Source: Acrasis kona (Eukaryota > Heterolobosea > Eutetramitea > Acrasida > Acrasidae). Taken from it: a stretch of 64,000 nucleotides of DNA. How positions within the stretch are numbered: position 1 is the first letter of the stretch; every line of letters begins with the position of its first letter. The stretch lies in contig JAOPGA020000879.1 of assembly GCA_026419775.2 (NCBI GenBank), forward strand, positions 1-64,000, read 5' to 3'. The position numbers and the translations under genes are program-made. The notes under the pieces are model-generated. The model was given only the letters and a program-made list of their open reading frames with translations. It was not told where the DNA came from and did no database searches. Below, piece after piece: positions 54,126 through 63,272 of the stretch.

Positions 54126-55256
54126 ATGTCGAATCACAAGGGTAGTTTGATAGCAGCAATTTCGCCATGGACACCAACGGTTAGTGAAATGGAGCTAATA
54201 ACAAGCTCTTCGAACAAAGACGGGGAGGCGGAGACTACAACAAATGTGGACACAAAGTCATCGTTTCTCAACAGCGAAGGCACTGACCCAATTTATAAAC
54301 ATTGGCCCAGCAACAGTAAACTAGTTTGTGGTGGAAAAGCCATTTTCGGACCAGACAAGTTGTTTCTCGTTAGCATTGTATTAATAATCATACCAACACT
54401 ATCATATCCCGCACAAGTATGGTCCTATTTTATACTTTCTCAACACCCCGCGCTCTATTCCATCATTGTCGGAATCAGCATCATTGGATTGTTGGTTGTA
54501 ACAAGTTCCTTTTTTTACACAGCGAGTTGCGATCCAGGTATTTTACCTAGAAAGCAAATGATCCTCAGCAGCATCTATAAACACAGCGACTCACAATATT
54601 CAGACTTTCAGTCGAATCAAGTTGACCCGAACAGAATTAATGAAGCACAGATCAGAACAAAATCAGATTTACTACCGCCCACCTATCAAACGGTATATGT
54701 GCAAGGGGTACCGACTGCTCTCAAGTACTGTTACACATGTCACATTTACAGACCTCCACGTGCGTCACATTGCCAACGATGTGAGAATTGTGTGGAGAAG
54801 TTCGACCACCATTGTCCATGGACCGGAACATGTATTGGCAGGAGAAACTATGCTAGCTTTTCTGTTTTCACATTTAGTGCAGCCATCATGTGCATCTTTG
54901 TCATGGCTACATGCATTCTTCACCTTGTTCTTGTAAGCATCGAGGAATATACAAACACAAACCAAAGCGGAGGATTAGCATTCGGTCGTGTTTTGGGAAG
55001 ATGTCCAGTGTCCATTCTACTATTACTCTACTTTACTGGAATCGGAATCTTTACCGGAAGTTTGACTGCTTTTCATTCGTATTTGATCTGTACGAACCAA
55101 ACCACCTACGAAAGTATTAAAAGTAAAAATAAGAGCATGTACTCAATGGGTTTGGTCAGGAACATTCTTGACTTTTTGAGTATAGACAGGTGCACAAAGA
55201 CATTAGACCCATCGGCTCCATTACCGAAGCCAATCAGAATGACAACACAAGAATAA
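54126..55256 (+). CDS. DHHC-type protein S-acyltransferase
   Basis: This is a single exon of 376 codons. The Cys-rich domain is textbook: LKYCYTCHIYRPPRASHCQR, then CVEKFDHHCPWTGTCIGRRN (catalytic DHHC near residue 227). Two hydrophobic helices precede it (LFLVSIVLIIIPTLSYP; LYSIIVGISIIGLLVV) and two follow, the usual four-TM topology with the DHHC loop in the cytosol. Between TM2 and the Cys-rich domain lies the conserved CDPGILPRK (DPG motif), and after TM4 a TTYE motif (QTTYESIKSK). It palmitoylates cytosolic Cys of membrane proteins at Golgi/plasma membrane. The animal ZDHHC9/14/18 and plant PAT groups share this layout. Confidence 0.93.
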   Translation: MSNHKGSLIAAISPWTPTVSEMELITSSSNKDGEAETTTNVDTKSSFLNSEGTDPIYKHWPSNSKLVCGGKAIFGPDKLFLVSIVLIIIPTLSYPAQVWSYFILSQHPALYSIIVGISIIGLLVVTSSFFYTASCDPGILPRKQMILSSIYKHSDSQYSDFQSNQVDPNRINEAQIRTKSDLLPPTYQTVYVQGVPTALKYCYTCHIYRPPRASHCQRCENCVEKFDHHCPWTGTCIGRRNYASFSVFTFSAAIMCIFVMATCILHLVLVSIEEYTNTNQSGGLAFGRVLGRCPVSILLLLYFTGIGIFTGSLTAFHSYLICTNQTTYESIKSKNKSMYSMGLVRNILDFLSIDRCTKTLDPSAPLPKPIRMTTQE

Positions 55257-55373
55257 ATGTAAATATTTAGTAATTTAATTGTTGTATTTGTGAGAACGTA
55301 CGGTCTGTTGTTCGTTAAAATCCGCTTTTACAAAAATAGAAAGTATCGGATACTGGTTGGAAGAAAGCGAGTG

Positions 55374-56842
55374 ATGGTTTTATACAAGGCTGCCTACTAC
55401 GAGGGCACTGATGTTGAGGAGAAGGAGCCAATAACCAAACACAATGCTGAGGAGCCAATTAACAAGGGAGAGGCAAAAAGCACGTAAGTAAATTTGGTAC
55501 AACACGTCTTTTAACTTTTCTTTAAAGAGATTTTCAAGCTCTAGTAAACATAATTAAAGCCAACATTGGCTCAGGTATACTCACGATGCCATTCGCCTAT
55601 AAAAATGGAGGAGTGATTCTTGGCACGATAGCACTAGTCACGGTCGCTCTTATAACAATGCACTGCATTACACTTTTGGTCAAATGTAAGAAAAAACTAG
55701 TTCGTGATTTAAAAGCAAGAAAGCGGGAGCAAGGAGAGGATTTTGATGAGAACGAAATTGTTACGTACGGTGATGTTGGAAAAGAAACCATGGGGAAGTT
55801 CGGCACTGCATTTATATCTACATTGTTAGTATTCACACAGACTGGATTTTGCTGTGCTTATCTAAACTTTATTGGAGGTAACATGCACGAGATGGTTCCT
55901 GCTCTTCGCGAGTGGCACTACATTATAATATCGCTTGTTGTGCTCATTCCAATATGCCTCATACGCAACCTGAAACATTTATCCTTACTGTCCATTATTA
56001 GTGAGATCTTGATGTTGGCCGGCATGGGTATCGTCATCTATTTTGACATTTTCACGCTCTCCACTACAAGTTTTCCTGGTGACCGCAGAATCAGTACATT
56101 TGACTTTAAAAACTTCCCTGTATTCTTTGGTATTTGCATCTTCGGCTTTGAAGGAATTGGGTTGGCATTACCAGTTGAATCCAACATGAAGAATAAAAAA
56201 CACTTTAAAGCGGTATTATATACTGCAGAGTCATTAGTTGGAATTATGATGGGTGTTTTTGGTCTTTTCGGATATATTGCTTTTGCTCACAATGTGCAGA
56301 GTATGATTACCCTCAATATTCCCTCGGGTAGTTCCTTGGGAATAGTAATTAAAGTTGGGTTCATCATCGCTCTTGCTTTCACTTATCCTATGCAATTATT
56401 CCCAGTTAGCGAGTTGTTTGATGGATATCTTGATGTTGTAATTGAGAAATTTAAACGCAAGCCAAGCGGAGATGAAAGTCAGTTTTTGTTTAATCCTACC
56501 ACTAACTCCTTGGAAGTACAAACAAAAACTTCAAGAAAAGCTACATTGCTTCGTTGGATTGCAGGAAGCGTAATGCGTGCAGTGGTAATCATTCTCACAG
56601 CCGTCCTGGCCGCATCCATACCAGACTTTGGTTCTTTCCTTTCACTAATTGGAGGGTTGGGCGGCACACTACTTGCTTTCGTCCTGCCATGTATTATTCA
56701 CATTATTGTTTACAGAAAAGAAATGCATTGGTATGTTTTTGCCAAAGATATTTCGATAGCAACGTTTGGTATTTTGGCATCCGCAATAACTACATGGACA
56801 GCAATTGACAACATGATAAAGGGGCGGAAAGGAGGGCACTAA
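55374..56842 (+). CDS. Amino acid/auxin permease (AAAP) family transporter, SLC36/AVT3-like
   Basis: Two exons (55374-55483, 55528-56842; intron 44 nt) give 474 aa. The splice restores the family's first helix motif: FQALVNIIKANIGSGILTMP, then FAYKNGGVILG. Further hallmarks are GICIFGFEGIGLALPVESNM and the last helices SFLSLIGGLGGTLLAFVLP. About 10-11 membrane helices; the N-terminal 30 residues are acidic and cytosolic. The family moves neutral amino acids by H+ symport across vacuolar/lysosomal or plasma membranes. The first in-frame ATG is used; the open sequence upstream has none. Confidence 0.9.
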
Positions 56843-56937
56843 CAATTCTGATTAAAGTATAGTTTTATTGTAAAGTTAACTTTGACTTTTGACTGTTGTT
56901 GATGCCATTGTTAGACACTTCCTTTTAAGATAATTAA

Positions 56938-58011
56938 ATGTTTGAGAAGACGGGGCCTGTCAGCAAAAAGCAGCTTCAGCATATACTAGCAAGAGGACAG
57001 AACACTCGTGTTATAAATTTAACAGAGACGGGCGCAAATGTGAAAACTTTGGAGCTTCTCAAGAAGCTTTTGCAGCGTCAATCACAAGCATATCATGTAA
57101 TAGAGTTATACGGCAATGGCATCAAGGACGATAGCCTTATTGCACTTAGGGAACTTGTAGATATGTTCACGTCTATTGATACTCTCAAGTTGGAGTTTAA
57201 TGGCATAACTGAGCACGGTGCGGCTTTCATATCAGGGTGGCTGCAAGAAAACAACAACATCAAAAGCATAGACCTCTATGAGAATAAAATAGGAGACGCA
57301 GGGGTATTTGAAGCTTCTGAAATGTTAAGGAGGGGCTGTGGACTAGAGTATCTTGGCCTCTTCGGTTGTGGTATCACGAACAAAGGAGCAAGGTACTTGA
57401 TAAAAGCGCTTCAAACAAACACAACAATTAAAAAGATTAACCTGTATAACAATGAAATTGATGAGGAGTATGTTGAAATTATTGATTCAATGTTATCCAA
57501 CAATGCAGGCGTGAAAACGCTTGTACCAACATTGCCTAATGGTGAAGAAGAACTAGAAGACATGACAGAATTTGACGAGGAGGAAGAAGAGGATTTGGCT
57601 CCCATTCAAGTTAGAACGCTTGCAAGAGCACAACCTGCACCCAAACTTCATAAAGTACCCATTTCCAAGTCAAAGACCAAACAAGAATGGGAAGTAGAAC
57701 GTGATAAGATGGTTGCACTTTTAGATAAACTAGTGGCCCAAAGAAAACAACTCTTAACACAGCAATACAAAGACAATGAATACGTATTTGCAGAAAAATT
57801 AATCTCTCCCGTAGTGTTCACACCATTCTCCCCAACGACACCAAGTGAGATTGAGGACAACCTAAGGTTTGCCTCGCCAAATGCAGCACAAGGACACTCA
57901 AGCTCATCACCAGCAAGTGGACCTGAACTGACGGAAGAAATTATAATCAATAATGTGGATACAAAAAATACAAAATCAAATACTGTACATCTCAGTTTAT
58001 TAAAAGTATAA
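56938..58011 (+). CDS. Leucine-rich repeat protein (ribonuclease-inhibitor type)
   Basis: This is a single exon of 357 codons. Residues 20-200 are RI-type LRRs of 28-29 residues: YHVIELYGNGIKDDSLIAL, IDTLKLEFNGITEHGAAF, IKSIDLYENKIGDAGVFEA, LEYLGLFGCGITNKGARYL and IKKINLYNNEIDEEYVEII. Then come an acidic stretch (EFDEEEEEDLAP), a basic helix (KTKQEWEVERDKMVALLDKL) and a Ser/Pro-rich tail. The LRR plus acidic region resembles tropomodulin/RanGAP-type layouts, but no catalytic residue is apparent, so the role is unspecified (protein binding). The stop lies only 4 nt from the stop of the convergent prolyl hydroxylase gene. Confidence 0.8.
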   Translation: MFEKTGPVSKKQLQHILARGQNTRVINLTETGANVKTLELLKKLLQRQSQAYHVIELYGNGIKDDSLIALRELVDMFTSIDTLKLEFNGITEHGAAFISGWLQENNNIKSIDLYENKIGDAGVFEASEMLRRGCGLEYLGLFGCGITNKGARYLIKALQTNTTIKKINLYNNEIDEEYVEIIDSMLSNNAGVKTLVPTLPNGEEELEDMTEFDEEEEEDLAPIQVRTLARAQPAPKLHKVPISKSKTKQEWEVERDKMVALLDKLVAQRKQLLTQQYKDNEYVFAEKLISPVVFTPFSPTTPSEIEDNLRFASPNAAQGHSSSSPASGPELTEEIIINNVDTKNTKSNTVHLSLLKV

Positions 58012-58015
58012 GTTC

Positions 58016-58882
58016 TTAAGAAGACCATCTTTTTTGTCTGATCCACTTTGTGACAATCCATTTTTCTCCTTTTATTACTGGTAAACCTCCATGAAGCGCT
58101 TCATTGTCCTCCTCACCACTAGAAAAGAATTAGATATCAGAACAAGTCAATAAGCCTTACCTTGGCAATAAATCATAAAATAGGATGCCATCACCCTTGA
58201 CTGGTTTGACTTTAATGTCTGGCTTAGGGAACCATGTCTCTCCACCTTCCTCAACGTCATCCAAAAAGATGATGAATGTAGCATATCTTTGACCATGATC
58301 TTTTAGTTGTTGCTCTTGATGTTCGTTCAAGTTTCTTGGGAACCAATCAAAATGTGGTTTATATTCTTGTGTTGGGTCGTAGTGCAACAAATGTAGCTGC
58401 TCCATGAATGAAGGCTCAATGTGTGTAACTGCTGAAATTCTGTCGTCAATAAATTTACTTTGGCTGTATGGAACCCAATATCCCGAAGAAGAACGATCTT
58501 GGATTACTTCATCGCTTTTAGCCCCAACAACTTTAGACCTCTCCAACTTATCTTTTCCCATATTAATGACCTCATCACATTCTTTGTGTGACAAGAACTT
58601 GGAGTAATAAAAAAGTCTTGGACTCCATGAAAGAACTTTCATGTTTCTGTATGGGTCATACATCTCGCCCTCAGATTTGATTGATCCACCAACGGCTCCA
58701 ACAACATTTGCGGAAACTGCTGTGGCTGCATCTGGACTTCTAAAAAATACTATGTAAAGTATTATTAATAGAGAACACACTCCAAGTACGATAACTCTGT
58801 TCTTAGTCTTTCTTAAGCTTCTACCTAAGGAAGCCATCAAGGATGGAGGGTGGTCCTTAATACCAGCTGATAATGGTAGCAT
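58016..58882 (-). CDS. Prolyl 4-hydroxylase (2-oxoglutarate/Fe dioxygenase), type II membrane
   Basis: There are two exons on the minus strand, 58882-58161 and 58118-58016, with a 42-nt intron; 274 aa. The short second exon supplies essential residues. The first exon has an N-terminal anchor (VIVLGVCSLLIILYIVFF), then VLSWSPRLFYYSKFLSHKEC and the first Fe ligands H-x-D in YKPHFDWFPR, then ATFIIFLDDVEEGGETWFP. The second adds the distal His (NEALHGGLPVIKGEKW) and the 2-oxoglutarate-binding Lys, ending KWIRQKRWSS. This matches plant/algal P4H of the ER/Golgi lumen that hydroxylate prolines in secreted Pro-rich proteins. The Thr-Pro stalk of the surface protein at 16.5 kb is a conceivable kind of substrate (inference). 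Confidence 0.9.
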
Positions 58883-59320
58883 TATTGTAAATATTGTTTT
58901 GCTATAGGTTGGCTGTCAAAGAACCTACTTTAAAAATACAAAAATCAACTAGAAAGTGGGTTTTAAGGAAAGTGGTCTGTTATAAATATCTTGGGATTTG
59001 ATTGAAAAACCGACATAACAATTATAACGGGGATCATCAAATAAATATTTATTAATTGATTATCTGTGTTTTGTTAAACTTCGCAAGGCATTTATAGAAG
59101 ACTTTGTTTAAAGTTTGCTTTGTTGTTCGAGTCTTGTTGAATTAATTAAATCTAGCGGTATCAATTTACCACGCGAAATCAAATCTTAAAAGTATACAGT
59201 ATTAAAAGATACATCTGGTCTTAAATACTCTTGCGAAGCATTGGTGCACCTGCGGAGAATGCTGCTGTAGTCCAGATTTGATTTGGATTGAGTATTGTAA
59301 CGAACCATTGAGAAACAATC
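58883..59320. other. Divergent intergenic region, nothing recognised
   Basis: This AT-rich stretch lies between the prolyl hydroxylase and syntaxin starts and must hold both promoters. No other gene is evident. Confidence 0.6.
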
Positions 59321-60429
59321 ATGAGTGGGTGGGGATTCCAAAGGACTGTGAGGTCTCAACCAACAGACATAGAAAAGAGTGCGAGGGGTGTATCGATAAA
59401 AGACACTCCAGCAAACAAAGTTAGTGCTGTGATGGAGGAGTTGTCGCACGACGTACACAAGTTCGGACGGCGAGTACACAACATTCAGCAATTTACAAAA
59501 GATATTGGAACCACGAGAGACAATGATAAGTTGCGCTCAAAATTAAAAGCAGAGAGGCAACATGCAGCGAAAATAAATGAGCGCATTCAGAAGAACATCA
59601 GCAAGTTATCTAGAAATTTGTTCGATACTCAACTACAAAACTCCCCCAACAAGGGGTCAGACATGCTTGATTCATCAAGTCTGTCGCACAGAAGACAGCA
59701 ACTAAAAAAGTTGAAGACGCAAGTGCAAGACATGGAGCAACAATACAATGCTGCATTAAAAGAATCTTTGGCCAAGGAGAAGAAGCATGGTAAGAGGTCG
59801 AATTTGGATGACGATGAGCAGAACGAAGAGGGTATATACGGAGACGATTCGCGACAAAATGATGACAGCGACGATGATGACAGCAATCCAAATTCCACAA
59901 AAAGCATAGTGAGGGAGCAGATGAGGCAGATGAATAACCAACCAAAGAAAAATACGCATCAGCAACAACTAGACGACCAAATCAAACTTGTCCTAAGCAC
60001 GAACGACAAGAGCACTATAGATGTAGAAACAATGATTGCGCAAGAAACATATCGTGAAGTCAAAGAATTACAAGACAGTTACAACGAACTACATGAATGT
60101 TTCAAAGATTTGAATACAATTATCAGCGAGCAAGATCCCGCGTTTGACGTAATTCTTGAGAATGTAACACAAGCGAATCAAAATGTAGAGATGGGTGTCG
60201 AGGAGATTAAAGTTGCGAAGTCGATGACGGCCATCGGAGGAATACAGAAATTGACTAGCAAGCTGTCAATATTTAAAAAGATTATGTAAAATGTTAATAC
60301 ACTGGAAGAATTCCTCACAATAGATTTGATAATAATACAAATAATAAAAATTTAATATTCTTAATCAGTGTGTTGATATTTTGTACTTATCCGATACTCA
60401 TGTATAGGGGTCTCTTTTTACGTTACTAA
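59321..60429 (+). CDS. Qa-SNARE (syntaxin), membrane anchor in a separate last exon
   Basis: Exon 1 is 59321-60285 and exon 2 is 60324-60429, with a 38-nt intron (GTAAAATG...ACAATAG); 356 aa. Residues 30-160 form the Habc-type helical region (VMEELSHDVHKFGRRVHNIQ). An acidic linker follows. The SNARE motif is at about 237-303 (REVKELQDSYNELHECFKDL; zero-layer Gln in TIISEQDPAFDVI; NVEMGVEEIKVAK). Read without splicing, the protein stops at SIFKKIM with no anchor. The short last exon adds NLIFLISVLIFCTYPILMY, a hydrophobic segment expected of a tail-anchored SNARE. The pattern fits endosomal Qa-SNAREs (syntaxin 7/Pep12 type). It would fuse vesicles at endosome/trans-Golgi membranes. Confidence 0.82.
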
Positions 60430-60654
60430 AGTAAATGAATTGTTTTATTTTTTATTGTGCGTGCGCTGGTCGGCATTGTATATAGTCAGAATGGTTTCGA
60501 GTGTTTTCATGAAAATTTCGAAAGAGTAGGCTACCGAAAGATAAAATTGAAGCCCTAAGAAGACTTGATTTTTTGGTTAACAAAATTGTAAAATAAAATA
60601 TTTTTAGGCTTTGAAAATTGTAATAGGTAGTTGACCGACTTTAAAATACAAACA

Positions 60655-61434
60655 ATGTCGAACTATCTCGGTTTGGGTTTATATATTGTAAATTGGATTT
60701 TTGGAACACAAGATAAAACTTTTGAAAAAGAAGACATGTCCACAAGAGGATANAACGGCTATCATGAAAAAAGAAACACTCCAGAGTCAGGAAAGCCATA
60801 TCTATTCATGTTTGGAAGGACCATGGTTGAAGCTACTGATACAAGACACGCAGGACTGGTTATTGATATATTGGGTCATTCAGATGCAAACACGATTAGA
60901 GGAATCTTGATCCACGCCACTACAGACAGACACCAAACAGAAGCAAGGAGTGATTGCAAAACAGTCCTGATGGTAGAGGTCAAACCATTTGCTTGCGACT
61001 TGAAGGACGAAAGATTCCAGAAAATGAAGAAGCTTGATCTAATTGACACAGAGAGGTTTGCTGAAGGTACCAATATTGATGAGATGCCACTCAAGTACTT
61101 CAAGAAAGTCCTAAAAAACATTAACACCGGAGCCGACGAAGTATTCGAAAGCATGCTGGAGGAGAACAATCTGCAACTATCCTGCAGTCATGAGTGTACA
61201 AGTAATTGCAATCATGTCCCAGTCTGGTCCGAATCAGTAAACTGCCACATATTCCTGTTGAAGTTTTGCAGATTTATGGGTATCAAAGAAGATCAGAGCC
61301 TTTTTGACAACAGATACAAGCACATGATCGATGCTGATGAGTGTTTTAGTTGCGCATACAGAACTGTCGAAAACTATAGCTACGACAAAGCCATTGAGAG
61401 TCTTGAATCAAAACATGATGAAGGTGGCATGTAA
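60655..61434 (+). CDS. Unknown protein with a possible permuted papain-fold (LRAT/PPPDE/NlpC-like) His...Cys pair
   Basis: A 260-codon frame runs from an ATG at 60655. One codon (60751-60753) contains an N and could be a stop or Tyr. Residues 3-16 are mildly hydrophobic (YLGLGLYIVNWIF). The body has TRHAGLVIDILGH, then much later SESVNCHIFLLKFCRFMGI. A His opening a beta strand followed downstream by an N-C at a helix start is the hallmark of permuted NlpC/P60 folds (LRAT, PPPDE/DeSI). The spacing (about 150 residues) is long, so this is tentative. A Cys/His cluster (CSHECTSNCNHV) and a later CFSCAYR may bind metal. No close family is recognised. Confidence 0.5.
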   Translation: MSNYLGLGLYIVNWIFGTQDKTFEKEDMSTRGXNGYHEKRNTPESGKPYLFMFGRTMVEATDTRHAGLVIDILGHSDANTIRGILIHATTDRHQTEARSDCKTVLMVEVKPFACDLKDERFQKMKKLDLIDTERFAEGTNIDEMPLKYFKKVLKNINTGADEVFESMLEENNLQLSCSHECTSNCNHVPVWSESVNCHIFLLKFCRFMGIKEDQSLFDNRYKHMIDADECFSCAYRTVENYSYDKAIESLESKHDEGGM

Positions 61435-62350
61435 ATGTTAGAATAAATAATATATAACTCACATCCAGTCAAATTTAAGATGTCAGTAACAACATGTTAA
61501 TCATTGAGTTTGAGGACAAAGAATACACTTTCCACTTCCACCATGTAGAGGAGATTGTCTTTCAAGTAGTGATATACTATTTAGAAATTCTTATTAAACT
61601 CATTTAGAATCAATCCTCTCACATGCTGTCCACTCACATAGTGTCACAACCGTCGTTAAGTAAAGTACTACAACACAATCAACTAATACTTTTATAGAAT
61701 CATACAAGTACAGGTAAGATTACGAATGAGAAAATCGTCATTTAACATTTTCGTAGCAAAGTAATGTAGTCCCTATGCAAAACATGATCTAGTTATAAAG
61801 TAGAGATCATGATACCTTTTCAGTCATCGAAGTGTGGAGCAAGGCTCATGAGTCCTGCGGGACCTCCGACCTTGTTGCTATGTTCATCTACAAACAACTA
61901 ACTGTTTGGAATTTTCTTCCAAGAATGACATTGATGGATACGTTTTAACATCACCTGAGGATAAAGATGCGATGGCACTTGGTGTGAGCTTTGGAAAGAC
62001 TTGCCAAGGATTTGAGCGGTCTTGTCTAGTCTATGCAGACTAGTGTTGAAGATGATGTTGCACCTCTTTGATGGAGACCATGCGCACGTGGACATTGCAC
62101 AACAAGTGGAGGATAACCGTGATTGACTGAGGTGATACGTTGTGTTTCCCTTGGTGTGTGAATGCTGGGACTTGTTTATGTGATTTCTCTGCGTTTCCTG
62201 TTTCCACTCTGTGTGGCAGGCGTATTCGAGAACACATCAAAACATTCTACAATCTATACACTATAGTTTCAATTATATTCTTTATTACTCTGTGAACTCA
62301 CATTTATACGACTGGTCAACAGAACTATGATTCATGTTAATTTTAAAAAT
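61435..62350. other. 900 bp without a protein gene; some hairpin potential
   Basis: No convincing ORF. Several inverted repeats are visible, including CTAGTCT-atgc-AGACTAG at 62026-62043 and GTCC-tgcg-GGAC inside a CAAGG...CCTTG pair at about 61,850-61,903. A structured non-coding RNA is possible but I cannot name one. On the right it ends at the tRNA gene. Confidence 0.4.
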
Positions 62351-62432
62351 GCATTGACGGGGATTTTCTTCGTATATCGAACCCCGGTCTAGACGATGGC
62401 AACGTCCAATTCTACCACTAAACCATCAATGC
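62351..62432 (-). tRNA. tRNA-Gly (anticodon GCC) with a 12-nt insertion in the T-loop
   Basis: The 82-nt cloverleaf on the minus strand has a perfect 7-bp acceptor stem (GCATTGA/TCAATGC), a D-arm with GTTTAGTGGTAGAAT, an anticodon stem GGACG/CGTCT with loop TTGCCAT (anticodon GCC), variable AGAC, and a perfect T-stem CGGGG/CCCCG. The T-loop should be 7 nt but is 19 (TTCGATATACGAAGAAAAT). Removing 12 nt from it leaves TTCGAAT or TTCGATT, both canonical. The A-box TGGTTTAGTGG is intact while the insertion splits the internal B-box. A T-run (ATTTTT) follows the 3' end as a pol III terminator. CCA is not encoded. Intact stems argue for a functional gene whose insertion is removed as a non-canonical intron, or tolerated. 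Confidence 0.85.
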
Positions 62433-62707
62433 AGTTGAATTAAATTAGTTTACATTACACGATACAATAATCTTTATGATAATTAAGGCAGAACAAGAAC
62501 ATGTCAAAACTCTTCTGATCCTCGCAATGTGTATCATAGAACAGTGTGCGAAATCGTGATCATTGAAAGTGAGAGAAAATAAGCCTATATTACTCAAATC
62601 CAGCCTAAAAAAAAGAATTTAACCGGGGTTGAGTCTATTTCTGAAGAAGAGTCACTTTTCTTGTCACGTCAAAACAATGAAGTCGTGATTGATTACTTGA
62701 CATAAAA

Positions 62708-63190
62708 ATGAAAACGTGCGCATCACTAGTATTATTGCTACTTATTACTGTTGCTCATGCAGGTGATTTTATGCCAAAAATTGAGAAGACGACTGTTATC
62801 AAGAGAGAATTTTGGGACCCAAAAATATCTGCATCCATTCTTTTTGCAAAGAGTGTGAAGACTGAGACTGAATTTGGACCTGCTGACAACAAGATTCACT
62901 CTAACTTCTTTATCGGACGCGGATATAAACTGGGCGTCTCCTGCAGAATTGACTGCTTATCGACTGTTGGTGGAAAACCTTTCTTTACACAATGCGCAAG
63001 CCGATACTACTACTATGCAAAGGGTGGAGAGAAATGTCTTCAGGCAAGCGATCTGAATGAAGCTCAAGCAGCAAAAGTTGAGGACTACTGTGTTAATGAA
63101 TGTAAATGTAGGAAGCTAAACAAGGGAAGACTCACTGCAGGTCATGTCAGAGTGGCTCGTGGAGATAACAGCGGTAGAGAGCCAATGTAA
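62708..63190 (+). CDS. Small secreted Cys-rich protein, unknown
   Basis: A 160-codon single-exon frame. Residues 1-18 are a signal peptide (MKTCASLVLLLLITVAHAG). The mature part has seven Cys at residues about 79-136 in the pattern GVSCRIDC...FFTQCASR...EKCLQ...VEDYCVNECKCRK, which would form disulfides. A Lys/Arg-rich tail follows. It has no membrane anchor and is probably extracellular or in an endomembrane lumen. No family is recognised; defensin-like or metal-binding roles are speculation. Confidence 0.6.
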   Translation: MKTCASLVLLLLITVAHAGDFMPKIEKTTVIKREFWDPKISASILFAKSVKTETEFGPADNKIHSNFFIGRGYKLGVSCRIDCLSTVGGKPFFTQCASRYYYYAKGGEKCLQASDLNEAQAAKVEDYCVNECKCRKLNKGRLTAGHVRVARGDNSGREPM

Positions 63191-63272
63191 AGTGCAATTA
63201 AACACGTGTATTACTACTATCACTTAACTTGTTACTATCATACCTAAGAATCAACACTGTTCAATAATGCAT

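Noticed and set aside
59610-59968. Three hydrophobic minus-strand ORFs inside the syntaxin gene
   Set aside because: Antisense of the acidic linker; no promoter, splice or family signal.
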